NCBI GenBank assembly: GCA_944548615.1 | Contig: OX155972.1 | Coordinates: 10,289,161 to 10,353,160, forward strand | Reading direction: 5' to 3' | Length of the DNA stretch: 64,000 bases | DNA from: Micropterix aruncella | Taxonomy: Eukaryota; Arthropoda; Insecta; Lepidoptera; Micropterigidae | Translations under genes and position numbers: made by a program | Shown: one piece after another, positions 1-10,930 of the stretch | How the letters are laid out: every line of letters starts with the position of its first letter | Position numbering within the stretch: the first letter of the stretch is position 1 | Notes under the pieces: model-generated | What the model was told of the DNA's origin: nothing | The model's input: the letters and a program-made list of their open reading frames with translations, nothing else | The model's database searches: none

Positions 1-730
1 TGATATTTTTAGATAAATATATAGTGGCAAAGTAATCCGTAAGCTCACTATGGCAAACAATTCCTCTTGTATCAGCTTTAATAGAGGTAAATATATGATC
101 AAGACACGCGTTTTTGCTAGTAGGCATATTGATTGTTGATTTCATTCCAAATTCCGCAAGCATACTCAGGTAGTCATTGGTAATAGTATTCGATTCTAGG
201 ATATTGACGTTCATGTCGCCAGCAATCACACAGTCTCTATCCCCATTCACCTCTATTAAATCTGAAAGTGACTCTATGAAAGGCTTTATTGGGTTAGAAG
301 GGGATCTGTAAATTGCTAGTATGGTAATTGAGTTATTCATAATAGCTCTTAAACAATTTGCCTTTGGCATTATTACTTCTTCGATTTTTATATTTCTGGA
401 TTTATTCGAGAAAATTATGACGCCATCATTTTGGCTGTGGTTATTTATAGTATAGTAGGTGTTATAGTTATCTAGTTGCTGAGATGGAATCTTATTTTTT
501 ATCCAACATTCTGTCAAAATTATTAAATCAAAATCCGTATCCAGCGAAGTCAATAACACAATTAATTTATCGAAGTTTTTATTTATACTTCTAATGTTCA
601 AGCTGAGCAATTTTATACCGGACTGAAATAGCACCTTTTTACAATCCCAAGTAGGTAACTGCAGGGAAGGCCGGGGTTCAAGTTCTATTAATTCACTTAG
701 TTTAATCGCGCCCGTGGAAAAGACATGCAT
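1..730 (-). CDS. Non-LTR retrotransposon ORF2, endonuclease part, cut by window edge
   Basis: On the minus strand an open frame runs from ATG at 730-728 to base 1 without a stop (243 codons), with an in-frame TGA a few codons upstream of the ATG. Its motifs follow an apurinic-like (APE) endonuclease in order: LSLNIRS, ILTECW, LAIYRSPSNP, CVIAGDMNVNI and ACLDHIF, then HSELTDYFA where SDH is usual. Such endonucleases nick the target DNA for LINE reverse transcription. The RT domain would lie left of the window. ORF1 of the same strand lies upstream at 1389-2407, so both probably belong to one element. The arrangement suits the CR1/Jockey group; the clade is inferred. The frame has no stops, so the copy may be fairly young, but ORF1 is broken. 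Confidence 0.85.
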   Translation of the reverse strand, partial: MHVFSTGAIKLSELIELEPRPSLQLPTWDCKKVLFQSGIKLLSLNIRSINKNFDKLIVLLTSLDTDFDLIILTECWIKNKIPSQQLDNYNTYYTINNHSQNDGVIIFSNKSRNIKIEEVIMPKANCLRAIMNNSITILAIYRSPSNPIKPFIESLSDLIEVNGDRDCVIAGDMNVNILESNTITNDYLSMLAEFGMKSTINMPTSKNACLDHIFTSIKADTRGIVCHSELTDYFATIYLSKNI

Positions 731-1388
731 AATTTTTCAGGAGCGTTATAATGCCAGTGTAATACAGGAATAAAAATGCCACATTGCAATATACGTTTAA
801 CTGTATGTTGTAGAAAAAACGAAATAAAAATAGGCTATTTCTATACTTGTTCATTAGAAAAATTACGATATTGCTTATATAGTCCGCTAATAAAATTACG
901 ACATTTTTTAAAATAACAGAATGGTTGTAATTGTCAGTAGAATAATTTAAGATTAAAATTGCGAAATAGAAAAATATATGTAAATTAAGATCATCATCAA
1001 AAATCATCATCAAAAAGTATAGTCAAAAAATGAAATATGAGAAATCTTATTCAATTTTACAGAAGCAAATAAGTGGAGTACGATCGAATAGTGAAATGTA
1101 AGTATATAATCAGCAAAACAAAATAAGTTTAAAATGGTAAAATAGTAGAGTAAAATAATATAGTCTAAAGTAAAATTGTAATGATCATTAAAATATACTT
1201 ATACAAAAATATATCTTAATATTAAAATAATAAGAAATCGTATTAAAAAAATAATAAAAATCCTTCAGGTAAAAACGAATCATCGTGGGAATAAGGAAAA
1301 CTAGTTTACAGTGGAATTTCGTAATCAAAAATAAGGAATTATCAGTGGCAGTTTTCGAGTTTCCAAAATTGGTACGAGCACACAGCCT

Positions 1389-2407
1389 TCACAAAATGTT
1401 TTCTAGAGAGCTTAAGTATTTGATGGTGATGGGACGGCTGTTGTCGTCTTTTTTGACTCGTGTGATCCCATTTTTTAGCCAGACGTACATGTAGTTTCTA
1501 CTTTTCCCTATTTTCCTCGCTTGTAGGTAGAGATAGCGTCAAAAGGGAGTGAGTGCTTCTTGCAGATAAATGGGTTGATTCACTGACATGCCAATATCAG
1601 AAGTATTTAATTTTTGTTGTTGAGTACGTTTACCCTTGTTGTATTTTTTGTTGTCCTCCAAATAATCATCGCGTACTTGACTAGATTATGAGACAACCAA
1701 CGTTTCTCTCGATTGCTCCGCACTCGTTCGCAGCGCGCGCGCGCCGCCGGAAGCGGTCGCGGTGTCACCGCCACTGTTGCTGTGGATCTACGCGTCAGTA
1801 GGGATGTAGAGATTGTATCATCTTCTTGTAATTTTAACCCAATTTTAGACGCAATTTGGGTAACGACCAGGCGATGATTTTGTTGACTTAAGGCGGGTAT
1901 CCCATTTATTTCCAGTTTATTTTCATTCAAAATTTGGTCTCTGGAATCCATCTTGTGTTCTAAATATTCCACTTTGCGAAGCAGCTCAACATTTTGTTTT
2001 TCCAGTGTATTAATTCTGGGTGGCAATGATTCCATATTTTTGAGTTTTGCCTTCATATCTTCGTAATTATCGTTAAGATGTTTTATACTTTTCATTATTT
2101 CTTCATTGTCGTTGTTAACCTTGTTAACTGTGATTACGAGGGCATCCAGCTTTTTCATTAGGTCCTTATGGGATTTTTGGAATTCTGCACAAATCTCCTT
2201 TCTGATGTCATACATCGAGGGACTAGAAGAGCCATCTTCGCCGGCAGACTTCTTCACTTTACAACATTTCCATGCTTGTTTGTTTTTTTAAAACTTATCT
2301 TCGGTCATTCCAGCACACGTGTAGTGGTAATCCTTCTCGCAAACCATGCATGTTACAGTATCCTTTTTAAGTAGGGAACTGTCACAGGCTATGCACTTGC
2401 TGGACAT
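1389..2407 (-). pseudogene. Non-LTR ORF1 remnant: PHD-like finger, coiled coil, C-terminal RNA-binding tail
   Basis: ATG at 2407-2405 opens a frame whose first 39 codons hold a PHD-like zinc finger (KCIACD, TCMVCEKDYHYTC). A TAA at 2290-2288 (codon 40) stops it. The same frame resumes (AWKCCK) and runs to 1607 through a long heptad-rich coiled coil (about residues 60-155) and an LEINGIP motif typical of ORF1 proteins. After a frame change, the usual ORF1 C-terminus is readable at 1590-1389: QPIYLQEALTPF, an in-frame TGA, then NYMYVWLKNGITRVKKDDS. ORF1 proteins bind element RNA. At least one stop in the finger, one near the C-terminus and a frameshift make this copy non-functional. Confidence 0.75.
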
Positions 2408-3761
2408 CTTTATTACAATTAATGTAGATATCGAGTATTTCGTAAATAGATATTTCTCAGGACCGCCGTAGAACGGTCGAAATATCGTGCAATGTGTATC
2501 CCTATTATTACGGCAAGTTTAATGGTGACCGTCGGTTCGCGCCCGTTGGCGTCGAATCTATCCAAGAGTACGATTAAAAATATTTTAAACTCCGTACGAT
2601 AGTTTACAAAACGTTTTTTGCCTCACTTTTAATCGACTCAAAATAGTCGCGACTTGCCGAACTCTACGGGCGAGTCAGTAGTCGGAGCGTATGCGCCTGC
2701 ACAAAATTGGGAGTCCGCTATTTGTCGCTGATTGACGAATCGGTGGTGACGTCTTCTCGGCTGCGATTTCTATTGGCTCCGCTCCATAAATGAAGTTAGC
2801 AATTGTTGGACAAAGTGAAATTCCAGAAAAAAACAAAGCGCGATTACTCACGAATCCTTGGAGTAAAGGCAAACACTTCTTTCTTTAGTTGTTCGCAGTG
2901 TCCTTGCTTCGGAGATAGCTCGAAAAGTACACAGTTATATTCAATAAAAACTTATTTTTTTTTAATAATAAACAGAGCGACTGACAGTAGGTATGTGTAG
3001 GTAGGTACGTGGATTGTAGTCGTGTATAATACACGCACTCAACGTGTTAAGGACAGGTTTATTTGTGGGCCGATAAATACATTGTGCACCATTAAGCGAC
3101 TCGTGGTTCTAACTATGATAGCCGAGGTTATTGAAGCATGTTTATTATACCCAACAAGTAAGTCAAATAATGAAATTTAGGAGAAATAATTGGTAATACC
3201 TAGTTTGAAACTTGGCATATATGTTCTTTGATGCGTACTGCTAAACATACTAAAAGTTCCCTACTGTATCTTTTGCTAATCTACTCGCTCTAATATAGTT
3301 TTTAGCTTATATCTCGCTAACTTAAGCGATATCCAAATTATGCTTTATTTTTTTTTAAAAACCATAAAAAATTATCTACAATAATGTCATATACATTTTT
3401 CATATCTTCTATTATTAATATGAAAACAGCCTAGACAAGTGACAATTGACAATCAAGCTGATGCTTTAGTACAATATTTTGTATGGGAACCCTGCCTTTT
3501 GTGATTAAAGTACCATACTTAGTAAAATTATTTCTTTGGTGGTCCTGAGTGGATTTAAACAAGGAGACAGCGGTTGCCACCGCGCGGATGTCAGGGTGAG
3601 TGGGAGAGGGATATTTGATTCCGCCGCGATTTACTTTGAGCCCTATAACTCTCAAACTATATGTATTAGGGCAAGTTTACATACAACGGATACAACACGG
3701 GAAACGTCGGGTAATACGGATAGTTGTAATAAAAATAAATAAATAAAACATGAAACTAAAG
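2408..3761. other. No gene seen; probable LINE 5' UTR then AT-rich DNA
   Basis: Bases 2408 to about 2700 lie immediately upstream of ORF1 on the minus strand and are GC-richer, which fits a LINE 5' UTR. The rest is AT-rich and has no frame with recognisable motifs. Confidence 0.4.
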
Positions 3762-4352
3762 TTATTTATTAACTGGGCAAGCGTCGCCGACTATATATAA
3801 GCAATAGACATTGGTTTGTCTTGTATAGGTGTATGCCTTGGCCATATAGCGTCCGTAAACATTTATGCCACCGAATAATCCGTGGATGATCTCGTTGACG
3901 TTAATAGCATCGAAGTTGACAAATCCCTTATGAACTCTACAGCCCTTAGAAATAACGACGTATCTGTTCAAAAAATTCATAGCAAATTTGATATTGCAGA
4001 GATTTGGCATTTTTAACGGTATCACAAGTGTTTCGTTGTAACTAGTCCACTTGTACACATTGATGTAAGCCTTCAACGGTCCGGTTTCTTCCAAGATTGT
4101 CACATTACCGTAAAAGGTGTTAGTTCCATCGGTGGTGTACACTACGTTAACAATAGTGGAATTGAGACTTTTAGGACCGGCGCACTATTCCATATACCTT
4201 ACGTTAAAAATGTACGGGCCATATCCGACATCCGGTATCTTCGGAAGTTGAAGTTTCTCTAAACGTTTAAATAATGATGCAAACTCCGACTCGCCATAAC
4301 AAGCAACAATCACAAATGCAATAAGGTAACATGTCAATGCGGCAGAAAACAT
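3762..4352 (-). pseudogene. Secreted DUF1091-like protein paralogue with one in-frame stop
   Basis: Reading from ATG at 4352-4350 gives 196 codons colinear with the intact gene at 7284-7877. An N-terminal hydrophobic stretch (AALTCYLIAFVIVAC) looks like a signal peptide. Codon 56 is TAG (4187-4185). It stands where the paralogue has Glu (GAG/GAA) directly before the conserved Cys of the CAG motif. After it the frame is open to the TAA at 3762. Conserved blocks include YGNVTILEETGPLK, NLCNIKF, SKGCRVHKGFV, IHGLFGG and GDACP. The conserved cysteines and absence of introns suggest a small extracellular protein, possibly of the insect DUF1091/MD-2-like group; that family call is an inference. It is either a young pseudogene or a segregating nonsense allele. 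AATAAA overlaps the stop codon. Confidence 0.75.
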
Positions 4353-4883
4353 GACGTACACTCTATTACGTCAAAGGTCTTCTGTTCATGAAATTTAGAA
4401 GTATGGCTGTCAATCAAACTTATATCGGTTGGGTATTTATTATATAATTATTGGATATAAAATTAGGCGTGATGTATCATTATATCTCAATCACTTCCGT
4501 TTGAGAGAATGACTTTCTATTAGGTATGATGGTATGTAATGATAGATAATTATGTAATATATAATAAATATCGTAATTTACCATGCATTTGATATTTGAT
4601 TGGACTACAAAATGGCATCAAGTTATATTTTTCCTGTGAATTAATTTTGAATCCAGTTCATAATAGTTTTATAGGTATTATATAGGCCGCCATAATGTTA
4701 GTTAGCAGTTCAACAATTTAGTTAGCATCATTTTTATATCTTCAGTTTTACATTCCTGGCAAAGGAAAGTATTGTGGACGCACTTCTGTGTGTCTGCGTT
4801 TATTCCTCCACGATAGTGCCTAAAAAGTTTACCTGATTGATCTGAAATTTGGCATGCAGGCATCATTTGGTCATTGTATAGGG
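4353..4883. other. Intergenic AT-rich stretch, nothing recognised
   Basis: Apart from the upstream region of the gene at 4352, no coding frame or repeat with clear boundaries is visible up to the poly(T) tract at 4884. Confidence 0.4.
4419..4426 (-). promoter_or_regulatory. Possible TATA box of the secreted-protein pseudogene
   Basis: On the minus strand GATATAAG lies about 67 bases upstream of the ATG at 4352, a plausible position for a TATA element of a short-leader gene. It is supported by position and motif only. Confidence 0.3.
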
Positions 4884-6385
4884 TTTTTTTTTTTTTTTTT
4901 TCAGGGAAAAATTACATAAATTTTAAATATTAAAATGTCGCCAAACTGGTATACAGTTTGTTGGCGAGACAAACTCTTATTTTTCTAGTCTTACACTTCT
5001 AATTTTGTGATACAAAAAGACATTAATAATATAAAAAATAATGCACAGCAGTATTACTACTGGTCTTACTACAGGCTTAAATTAGGCCAGTATTACTACA
5101 AGCTTAAATTATAGAAACGTATAACAAATTTACTTATGACCACTAATTTCACTATAAACGTCCAACAGGTAGCTTTTTAATCTCTTTTTAAACATCTGTT
5201 TGCTCACGCTTACACAGTCTTCCTCAGATTTAATAGTATTAAAGATTCTTGGAATGAGATACTTTAACGTCCTTTCACCATAGTAGTTGTTCGCTCTTGG
5301 TTCTTCAAATCTTTTACGAACTTTTCTCTAACATTCCTATTGTACACATTTTTATTTACTAAAAGTTTTATTATTCTACGTTGCAAATTAAATATTTTAT
5401 CTATATATGTATGTGCGAAAAGTACGTCCAAATGAAGTAAGAGCATAGCTCAATACTGCATCAGCGAGGGCATGATATACTAAGCGTAATGTTAGTTTAT
5501 CTACAAGATACTGAAGGTGATTGAACTTATATAGCATCCATCTCAATTTATTACATATATTATTCACGTGCAAGCCCCGATTCATGTTACAATCTATCGT
5601 TAGACCCAGATATTTATACTCTTTTACAAATTCAATTTTTTAAAAGTCAGTACAATTTATTTTAAAATTATGCAGACATTCATATGAGTGACCTGTTATA
5701 TTAATGCTATTACTTGGTTTTGGATATACGGTGAATGTACAAGAATACATATTGTTTTGCTTATATTTAGTATTATTCCGTTGTCGTGGGACCATTTTAA
5801 CACATTTTCAAAATCATTCTGAATTTTATTTTGAATATTATCTATATCCCTATCCGCGTACATCATACACGTATCATCAGCATACATATAGCATGTACAG
5901 TCGTTCACAACATTCGTCATACTGTTCACGTGCATTATGTACCCGACAGGTCCAAACACCGAGCCAGTTGGGACCCCAGTTCTCACTTTTGCCTCTGTTC
6001 CGACCGCGCCATTCACCATGGTACACAGTGATCTACCATGCAAATAACTTTGAAGCCAATTGTTCACCGGACAACGAATACCACATTCATTCATAGCTTG
6101 AACAAGCTGTCCGTGGTCCAGTGTATCAAACGCTTTTTTTAAATCAATAAACAAGATATCTACATATTTTTTATCATTTAAATGCTGATTAATGTCATCT
6201 GTGACTTCACTTAACGCCGTTGCTGTGCTGCGAGCTTTACGAAAACCATATTGCGTATCAGATATTATTTGTTTCTTTTCCAAAAAGTTGCTTATCCTAT
6301 GAACTATTATTTTATGAGTTATTTTATTGATAGCTGATAGTATGGCTGGTTGCGCGCAAAGTATCTTTTGCATCAGCATTTAATT
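4884..6385 (-). mobile_element. 5'-truncated non-LTR retrotransposon with poly(A) tail
   Basis: An 18-base poly(T) at 4884-4901 is the poly(A) tail of a minus-strand LINE. Upstream of it on that strand are a 3' UTR, the ORF2 stop at 5132-5130 and reverse-transcriptase coding up to about 6379, where homology stops. That is the usual 5' truncation of LINE copies. It lies between the two tandem secreted-protein genes, so it entered after or during their divergence. Confidence 0.75.
5130..6379 (-). pseudogene. LINE ORF2 remnant: reverse transcriptase and C-terminal domain
   Basis: An open frame at 6379-5696 shows RT blocks: GFRKARSTATAL, DILFIDLKKAFDTLDH (motif A Asp), GVPTGSVFGPVGYIMHVN (motif B; G-S-V-F replaces the usual QGS) and CYMYADDTCM (catalytic YADD). 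Coding continues in other frames. 5585-5397 carries the RT/thumb region (NICNKLRWMLYKFNHL) and 5446-5264 carries IDKIFNLQRRIIKLL. The frame then resumes to a final TAA at 5132-5130 (LKYLIPRIFN, FKKRLKSYLL). At least two frameshifts make it dead. The YADD box and C-terminal helix-rich tail suit the CR1/Jockey group. The 5' end is missing. Confidence 0.8.
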
Positions 6386-7283
6386 AGTATATGTGGATGT
6401 TCGATTTCACTGACAGATGTTGACTCCGAAGAAGAAGAACTACTTCAACGCTGCCAGTATTTCGTTCGCTCAAAAATGCCTACCCGCCGCTAGTGTTTAT
6501 AATCATCCGCCGCGCGGTCACGACGACTGCATATATATTCTCAGAGGTTTTGCATACTCCCGCGACTCTGAACCGCTTTATTTACAGCTTTATTTATTGA
6601 ACCGCTCCGCAAAATCATAGTCAAAACTCCGCGAAGGAACTAATCCGCGTCGAGTGAGTCGTGTGTGAGGCATTGTCGAAGAGACTTGCGTGAAAAATCC
6701 ACCAGCAGGCACCTCGAGGGTCCGTAGCAGTGCTAGGACTTCAGCTAGGCGAGGAGCCATCAGGGCAGTCGGTGTTTTACAGCCATATATCTGATTACGT
6801 GTTGATGTTTAAAGGATTTGCGCGCATCGATTTTGTCTCATTTTGTAAAGTACCCGCATATTAAAATCTATTTATTTATTTTATTATAATTTATTTACGG
6901 TTATGGTCCCGCTGGTTGGTCAACTATTTACACGTTGAACAACCATAATTATTGGTCAAATTCAGTTTTTACATAAATGAGTCAGTTTTTACATAAATGA
7001 GTAAATCAATAAGCGTTATTTCATTAATGATGATAACTTGGTGATCAACAGTGAACGCCTGCACTGCAAATGCTTTGTAGGTTAGGAATTGCATTACTAT
7101 TAATATCTAACTGAAAATCGAGCTTTTTTAATGATTAAAGAAATATGGTTGCATATTTTCGAAGCGGTGAGAGAAACCTTTCGTAAAATCATCTGTAAAT
7201 GACCGGGATAACATGGCAATCGGTTATTCTTTCTCAAGAAGGAGTTAGTATAACAAAACACCAACACAAACAGAGAAACATAA
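6386..7283. other. Intergenic DNA, no gene recognised
   Basis: 6400-6790 is GC-richer unique sequence without a convincing frame. A 20-base unit beginning TCAGTTTTTACATAAA is duplicated in tandem at about 6962-7001. The rest is AT-rich. Confidence 0.4.
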
Positions 7284-7877
7284 TTAGGATAATGTATTAT
7301 ATGGGCAAACATCGCCTGCTAAGTAAAAACACAAAACATTTGTACGCCTGGTGAATATGAAACCACTTCCAAAAAATCGTCCATAGATACTATTATCGCC
7401 AAATAAACCATGTGTGATTTCATCGATATCAGCAGGCTCAACGTCGATAAAGCCCTTATGGATTTTACAGCCTCTAGACACAACGACGTATCTATTCATA
7501 AAATCGATTACAAATTTAACCTTGCAAAGATTGTCCATTTTCAATGACGTGGTGAGGGTTTCCTTGTCGTTAATCCATCGATATACGTTGAGGTAGCCCT
7601 TCAACGGTCCAGTTTCTTCTAGCACTGAGACATTGCCGTAAACCAAGCTGCTACCATTTGTAGTGAATGTAAAGTTGATCTTAGTAGAATTTAGGTCCTT
7701 CGTACCAGCGCACTCTTCGGCGTATATGGTTTTAAATACATACGGACCAAATCCGATTTCCGGCGGTTTTGGAAGTTGCAGTTTCTCCATTCGCTTTAAG
7801 AAAGGCGTAAATTCTGTTTCCGCTTCACAAGAAGTGAACATCAGGTATAAAAAAATGAAACCTTCGAACGAGCTCAT
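7284..7877 (-). CDS. Putative secreted protein, DUF1091/MD-2-like (intact)
   Basis: The gene is single-exon and encodes 197 residues. I take ATG at 7877-7875 as the start, because the frame upstream to 7907 begins with TTG and the paralogue at 4352 aligns from this Met. Residues 1-19 (SSFEGFIFLYLMFTSCEAE) look like a signal peptide with cleavage near CEA. The mature part has spaced cysteines (ECAG, NLCKVKF, SRGCKIHKG, VLCFYLAGDVCP) and Asn-X-Ser/Thr sites, so it is probably extracellular and disulphide-bonded. The layout of an LC...F central block and a terminal G-D-x-C-P resembles insect DUF1091 proteins, but I am not sure of the family and give no function. It is the intact partner of a tandem pair with 3762-4352. 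Confidence 0.7.
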   Translation of the reverse strand: MSSFEGFIFLYLMFTSCEAETEFTPFLKRMEKLQLPKPPEIGFGPYVFKTIYAEECAGTKDLNSTKINFTFTTNGSSLVYGNVSVLEETGPLKGYLNVYRWINDKETLTTSLKMDNLCKVKFVIDFMNRYVVVSRGCKIHKGFIDVEPADIDEITHGLFGDNSIYGRFFGSGFIFTRRTNVLCFYLAGDVCPYNTLS

Positions 7878-8326
7878 GGCGGCAGTAATAATGGAGGAAG
7901 AGGACAAATAAATGTCATTTCATCTAATAATTGCTTTTGTTCCAATTACGTAATTTAACTGAGATTTTAAAATAATTTATGAAATCATATAAATCATAAC
8001 GATATAATTGCTCTGTCATGCTAGTATGCAGGGTGTTGGTATTCGATGAGATCATATTTACCAGGAACAGACAAAATATTCAAATATAAGCCACATAGCG
8101 GTGATAATAAAAGCGCGTTGTTTATATAAAAATCAAGGAGGCGTACCACCCAAACTGTCACATCATGTAGTCAAAATAAAAGGTGTAATTAGAAATGTAT
8201 AGCTATAAATGTTATATGAAATTTACATAAATTAATGACCACAATCATCTTCTAAAACTGATAGTTATTTCTCGATGATTGTAGTCATTTCATAAATAAC
8301 TACAATCATCTTCAAATTATTTAATT
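7878..8326. other. Upstream region of the intact gene, AT-rich
   Basis: A TCAGTT initiator-like motif occurs on the minus strand about 90 bases upstream of the ATG at 7877. No other gene or bounded repeat is recognised. 8230-8310 has short inverted ATGATTGTAGT/ACTACAATCAT motifs. Confidence 0.3.
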
Positions 8327-8369
8327 ATAAATCAATACTGGGATATAACATATACCAGTATTGATTTAT
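8327..8369. repeat. Perfect 15-bp inverted repeat (hairpin)
   Basis: ATAAATCAATACTGG at 8327-8341 is exactly repeated in reverse complement at 8355-8369, with a 13-base spacer. It abuts the LINE tail that follows. Confidence 0.75.
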
Positions 8370-8375
8370 GTCTAG

Positions 8376-8513
8376 GCTAGGGATGCTCGAGACGTGGCAA
8401 AAAATCGTCAAGAATGGAAGCGAATCGTGAATGGAGTACGAGATCCAGCGGCACCGACAGGAGCGTATTGGCTGCGAGGGCGACCCCCTCCCCAATCGCC
8501 GGCTACGGAATAA
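8376..8513 (+). pseudogene. C-terminal tail of a LINE ORF2
   Basis: A 46-codon frame reads ARDVAKNRQEWKRIVNGV then RDPAAPTGAYWLRGRP and ends with TAA at 8511-8513. It is followed directly by a (TAA)n run to about 8527. The A-x-D-x-A-x-x-R-x-x-W pattern is the usual last helix of RTE-like LINE ORF2 proteins, and the TAA repeat is a typical LINE 3' end. The copy is truncated to its last ~150 bases. Confidence 0.65.
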
Positions 8514-8905
8514 ATAATAATAATAAAATTGATTTATAATCCAATAGGTTGAATAATCCTCTAAAGGCCTTGAAAATCTGCACAAAACTTATACGTCTTT
8601 CATAACCTACGTCTCATCCCATCCTCTCCTATCCTCCACTGTTTGCGAATATTTACAAAGCCTAATTATATTTACAAAAATGAAATTTTTGTTTTTTAAT
8701 AAATTTTTGTTAAGAATTATGATGCTTTTTTGTTTTAATTTACTGGCACCTACATTCTAACACGTCCAAGAACGTTGGCTTTAAGAGATTGTGCTTTAGG
8801 CAATAAATCCGCTTGTATCTATCTTTCAGTAAAATTCAACAAAATAAATGCTACATTTTTACAAACCGTTGTATGTTTTCCGCTGACCTCCTGAGAGTTA
8901 GAATT

Positions 8906-9405
8906 GTTAACTACAACGGGCGAACTCATCACCTTAGGAAGTTTTAGCGATAATGATCGATCTATCTCCCGTGAGGTGAGCGTAGATGACTTAGACAATA
9001 CAAATCTACTGTTTAACTATGCCAACATGCCCGACAGAGGCCAACGCCTTACGGCGAGGCATCGGAAAAGGTACACAGTTGTTAGCCTCGTCCCCTATCT
9101 ACCAGTTTTGGAAGGATATCTCCATCTGGAATTAACCAACAGGATACCTCTTTCTTTCCAACTGGTTATGGGACCGAAGTCTCTTACGCGGCCTCTACCT
9201 GTTGTATTTAAGCTTTAATTCAATAGGAATTTATCTCCGACCTGCGCGTCCTTTGCCCGTTATACAATTCGGCATTGGGTGGCCGATGGGTCGTTTCAAT
9301 AATGACATGGCAACAGGTTAACATCCACCCCCGCTGCTTAGGATACAGTATATTTCCATAGTCTCCAGACTCCTTCAGCAATTATAGAGAGTGCACAACT
9401 GAGTG
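8906..9405 (+). repeat. GCR repeat, diverged head module (plus)
   Basis: It begins with the family signature CTACAACGGGCGAAC and runs through the shared blocks (TCTATCTCCCGTGAGGTGAG, CGATGGGTCGTTTCAA, CACCCCCGCT) to about 9405. It is clearly GC-richer than flanking DNA. It differs from the palindrome copies at many positions, so it is an old copy. Its frames are family background, not a separate gene. Confidence 0.6.
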
Positions 9406-9644
9406 GCGTCGCCGAACGGTGCTCAAACCTGCTGAGATCAGGTAGTACCAAACCGGTGTCATGTTCTTGAGTTTCGTCCCTACGTAGATCTTCAACAACA
9501 GCAGCCGTGTATTCGCCGAGATTGCAGCCGAACGAAACATCTACAGCAGAGTGTAGAAGACGGCTTCTGAAGCGGTGTGTAGGTTGAGGTGACGGTCGAC
9601 TTGAACCATGAGATACTTGACTGTGTTTTTCCACGGTACCGGAA

Positions 9645-9780
9645 CTCTAGCCTGAGGGATAATTTCCCCCAGGATCTTTTGGCGCTCCTGGACGATTTGC
9701 GCACCGTGCGGCGATAGCCAATCGATTGTGCATTCTGACTAACAGTTGGGGGAGCCTGGAAACACTACTGTCTTCTATAG
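9645..9780 (-). repeat. GCR repeat, tail fragment (minus)
   Basis: It contains the tail-module block around GGCGCTCCTGGACGATTTGC and the head/tail junction CTGACTAACAGTTGGGGGAG, in minus orientation. 9405-9645 between copies has no family match that I can see. Confidence 0.5.
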
Positions 9781-9834
9781 AGGTGGTGAACGGTATCGTG
9801 CAGCTTGGACCACAAGATTCATTTTGTTCTCGGA

Positions 9835-10478
9835 TCGGCTCAACTCACGATTCAGCTCTGAATAGTCAGAAGCCTCCTCGAGTGGAAGGCTACCCCGTGT
9901 AAGACTCCCGTGTCTTAGGCCTCAGAGCTGGTGGACCGGTTTCTCCCGCCACTGGACGGTTTGCGCACCGGTCGGCGAAGCCAATCGGTTGTGTATTCTG
10001 ACTAATTGCTGAAGGGTTCTGGAGACTATGGAAATACACTGTTTTCTAAGCAACGGGGGTGGATGTTCACCTGTTGTCATACCACTCTTGAAATGACCTT
10101 GGGCCACTTGATCCTGTGTGGCACTACTGGCAAAGAACACCCAGGTCCGCGATAAATTTAAACTGAATAAACGCTGTAATACAACAGGTAGAGGTTGCGT
10201 AAGCAACTTTGGGCCAGTAACCATTCGGGAGGACGGAGGTATCCTGATGGTTAATTCCAAACGGAGATATCCTGCCAAAACTGGTAGTTAGAGGGTGAGG
10301 CAGCCCGCTGTTTACCTTTCCCGGTGCCTCGCCAAAATTCGTTGGTTTCTAACGGGTCGCTGGTGAACTAGACAGTAGATTGTCTTGACCCAAGTCTTCT
10401 ACGATCATCCCACGGCAGAAAGAACGATCTATATCGTTATACCAGCCTGGGGTGACGGGTTCACCCGTTGTAGTCGAC
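9835..10478 (-). repeat. GCR repeat, near-complete diverged copy (minus)
   Basis: Tail then head are read in minus orientation. The tail has CTGGACGGTTTGCGCACCGG, the head has CTTGAAATGACCTTGGGCCA, and the copy ends with GGGTTCACCCGTTGTAGTCG, the reverse complement of the family start. It belongs to an older subfamily with many substitutions and small indels. Confidence 0.6.
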
Positions 10479-10484
10479 ACCGCC

Positions 10485-10915
10485 CTTCTGTCTCCTATAG
10501 AGCGTGGGTAGTTGTTCACCTTACGGCGACTGCCTTTGAAACGACCATCGGCTACCCAATTCCGTGTGAACACTCGGGCAAAGGATTCCGTGGTCCGCGA
10601 TAGATTCGGTAGACACCGTTTCACCGCCACGTAAGGGAGCGGACCGTTCAAGCGACCTCGAGCTCGTAACCAATCGGGAAAGCGGACTAATCTGGTTGCA
10701 ACTGGTAGTAAGGGGGCGAATGTCAGCCCGCCGAGTAACATACCTGGCTATATCGCGAAAAGGCGTTGGCCTCTTACGGGCATGTGGCGAGGCTTGACGG
10801 TGGGCTGTTTTGTCCTAGGTCTTCTGCGCTCACCTCACGGGAGACAGAACAATCAAATTTCGTTAAAACTTCCTGAGGTGACGGGTTCACCCATTGTACA
10901 CCGTACAGTACACCG
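10485..10915 (-). repeat. GCR repeat, head module (minus)
   Basis: From CTCCTATAGAGCG through ACGACCATCGGCTACC and TCCGCGATAGATTCGG to GGTGACGGGTTCACCCATTG. It lies head to tail with the preceding copy and is closer in sequence to the palindrome copies. Confidence 0.65.
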
Positions 10916-10930
10916 GAAAGAACACGTCAT

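Noticed and set aside
702..1013. A 103-codon Phe/Tyr/Asn-rich minus frame
   Set aside because: Composition follows AT-rich DNA. It lies between LINE ORF1 and ORF2 and overlaps the ORF2 start in another frame.
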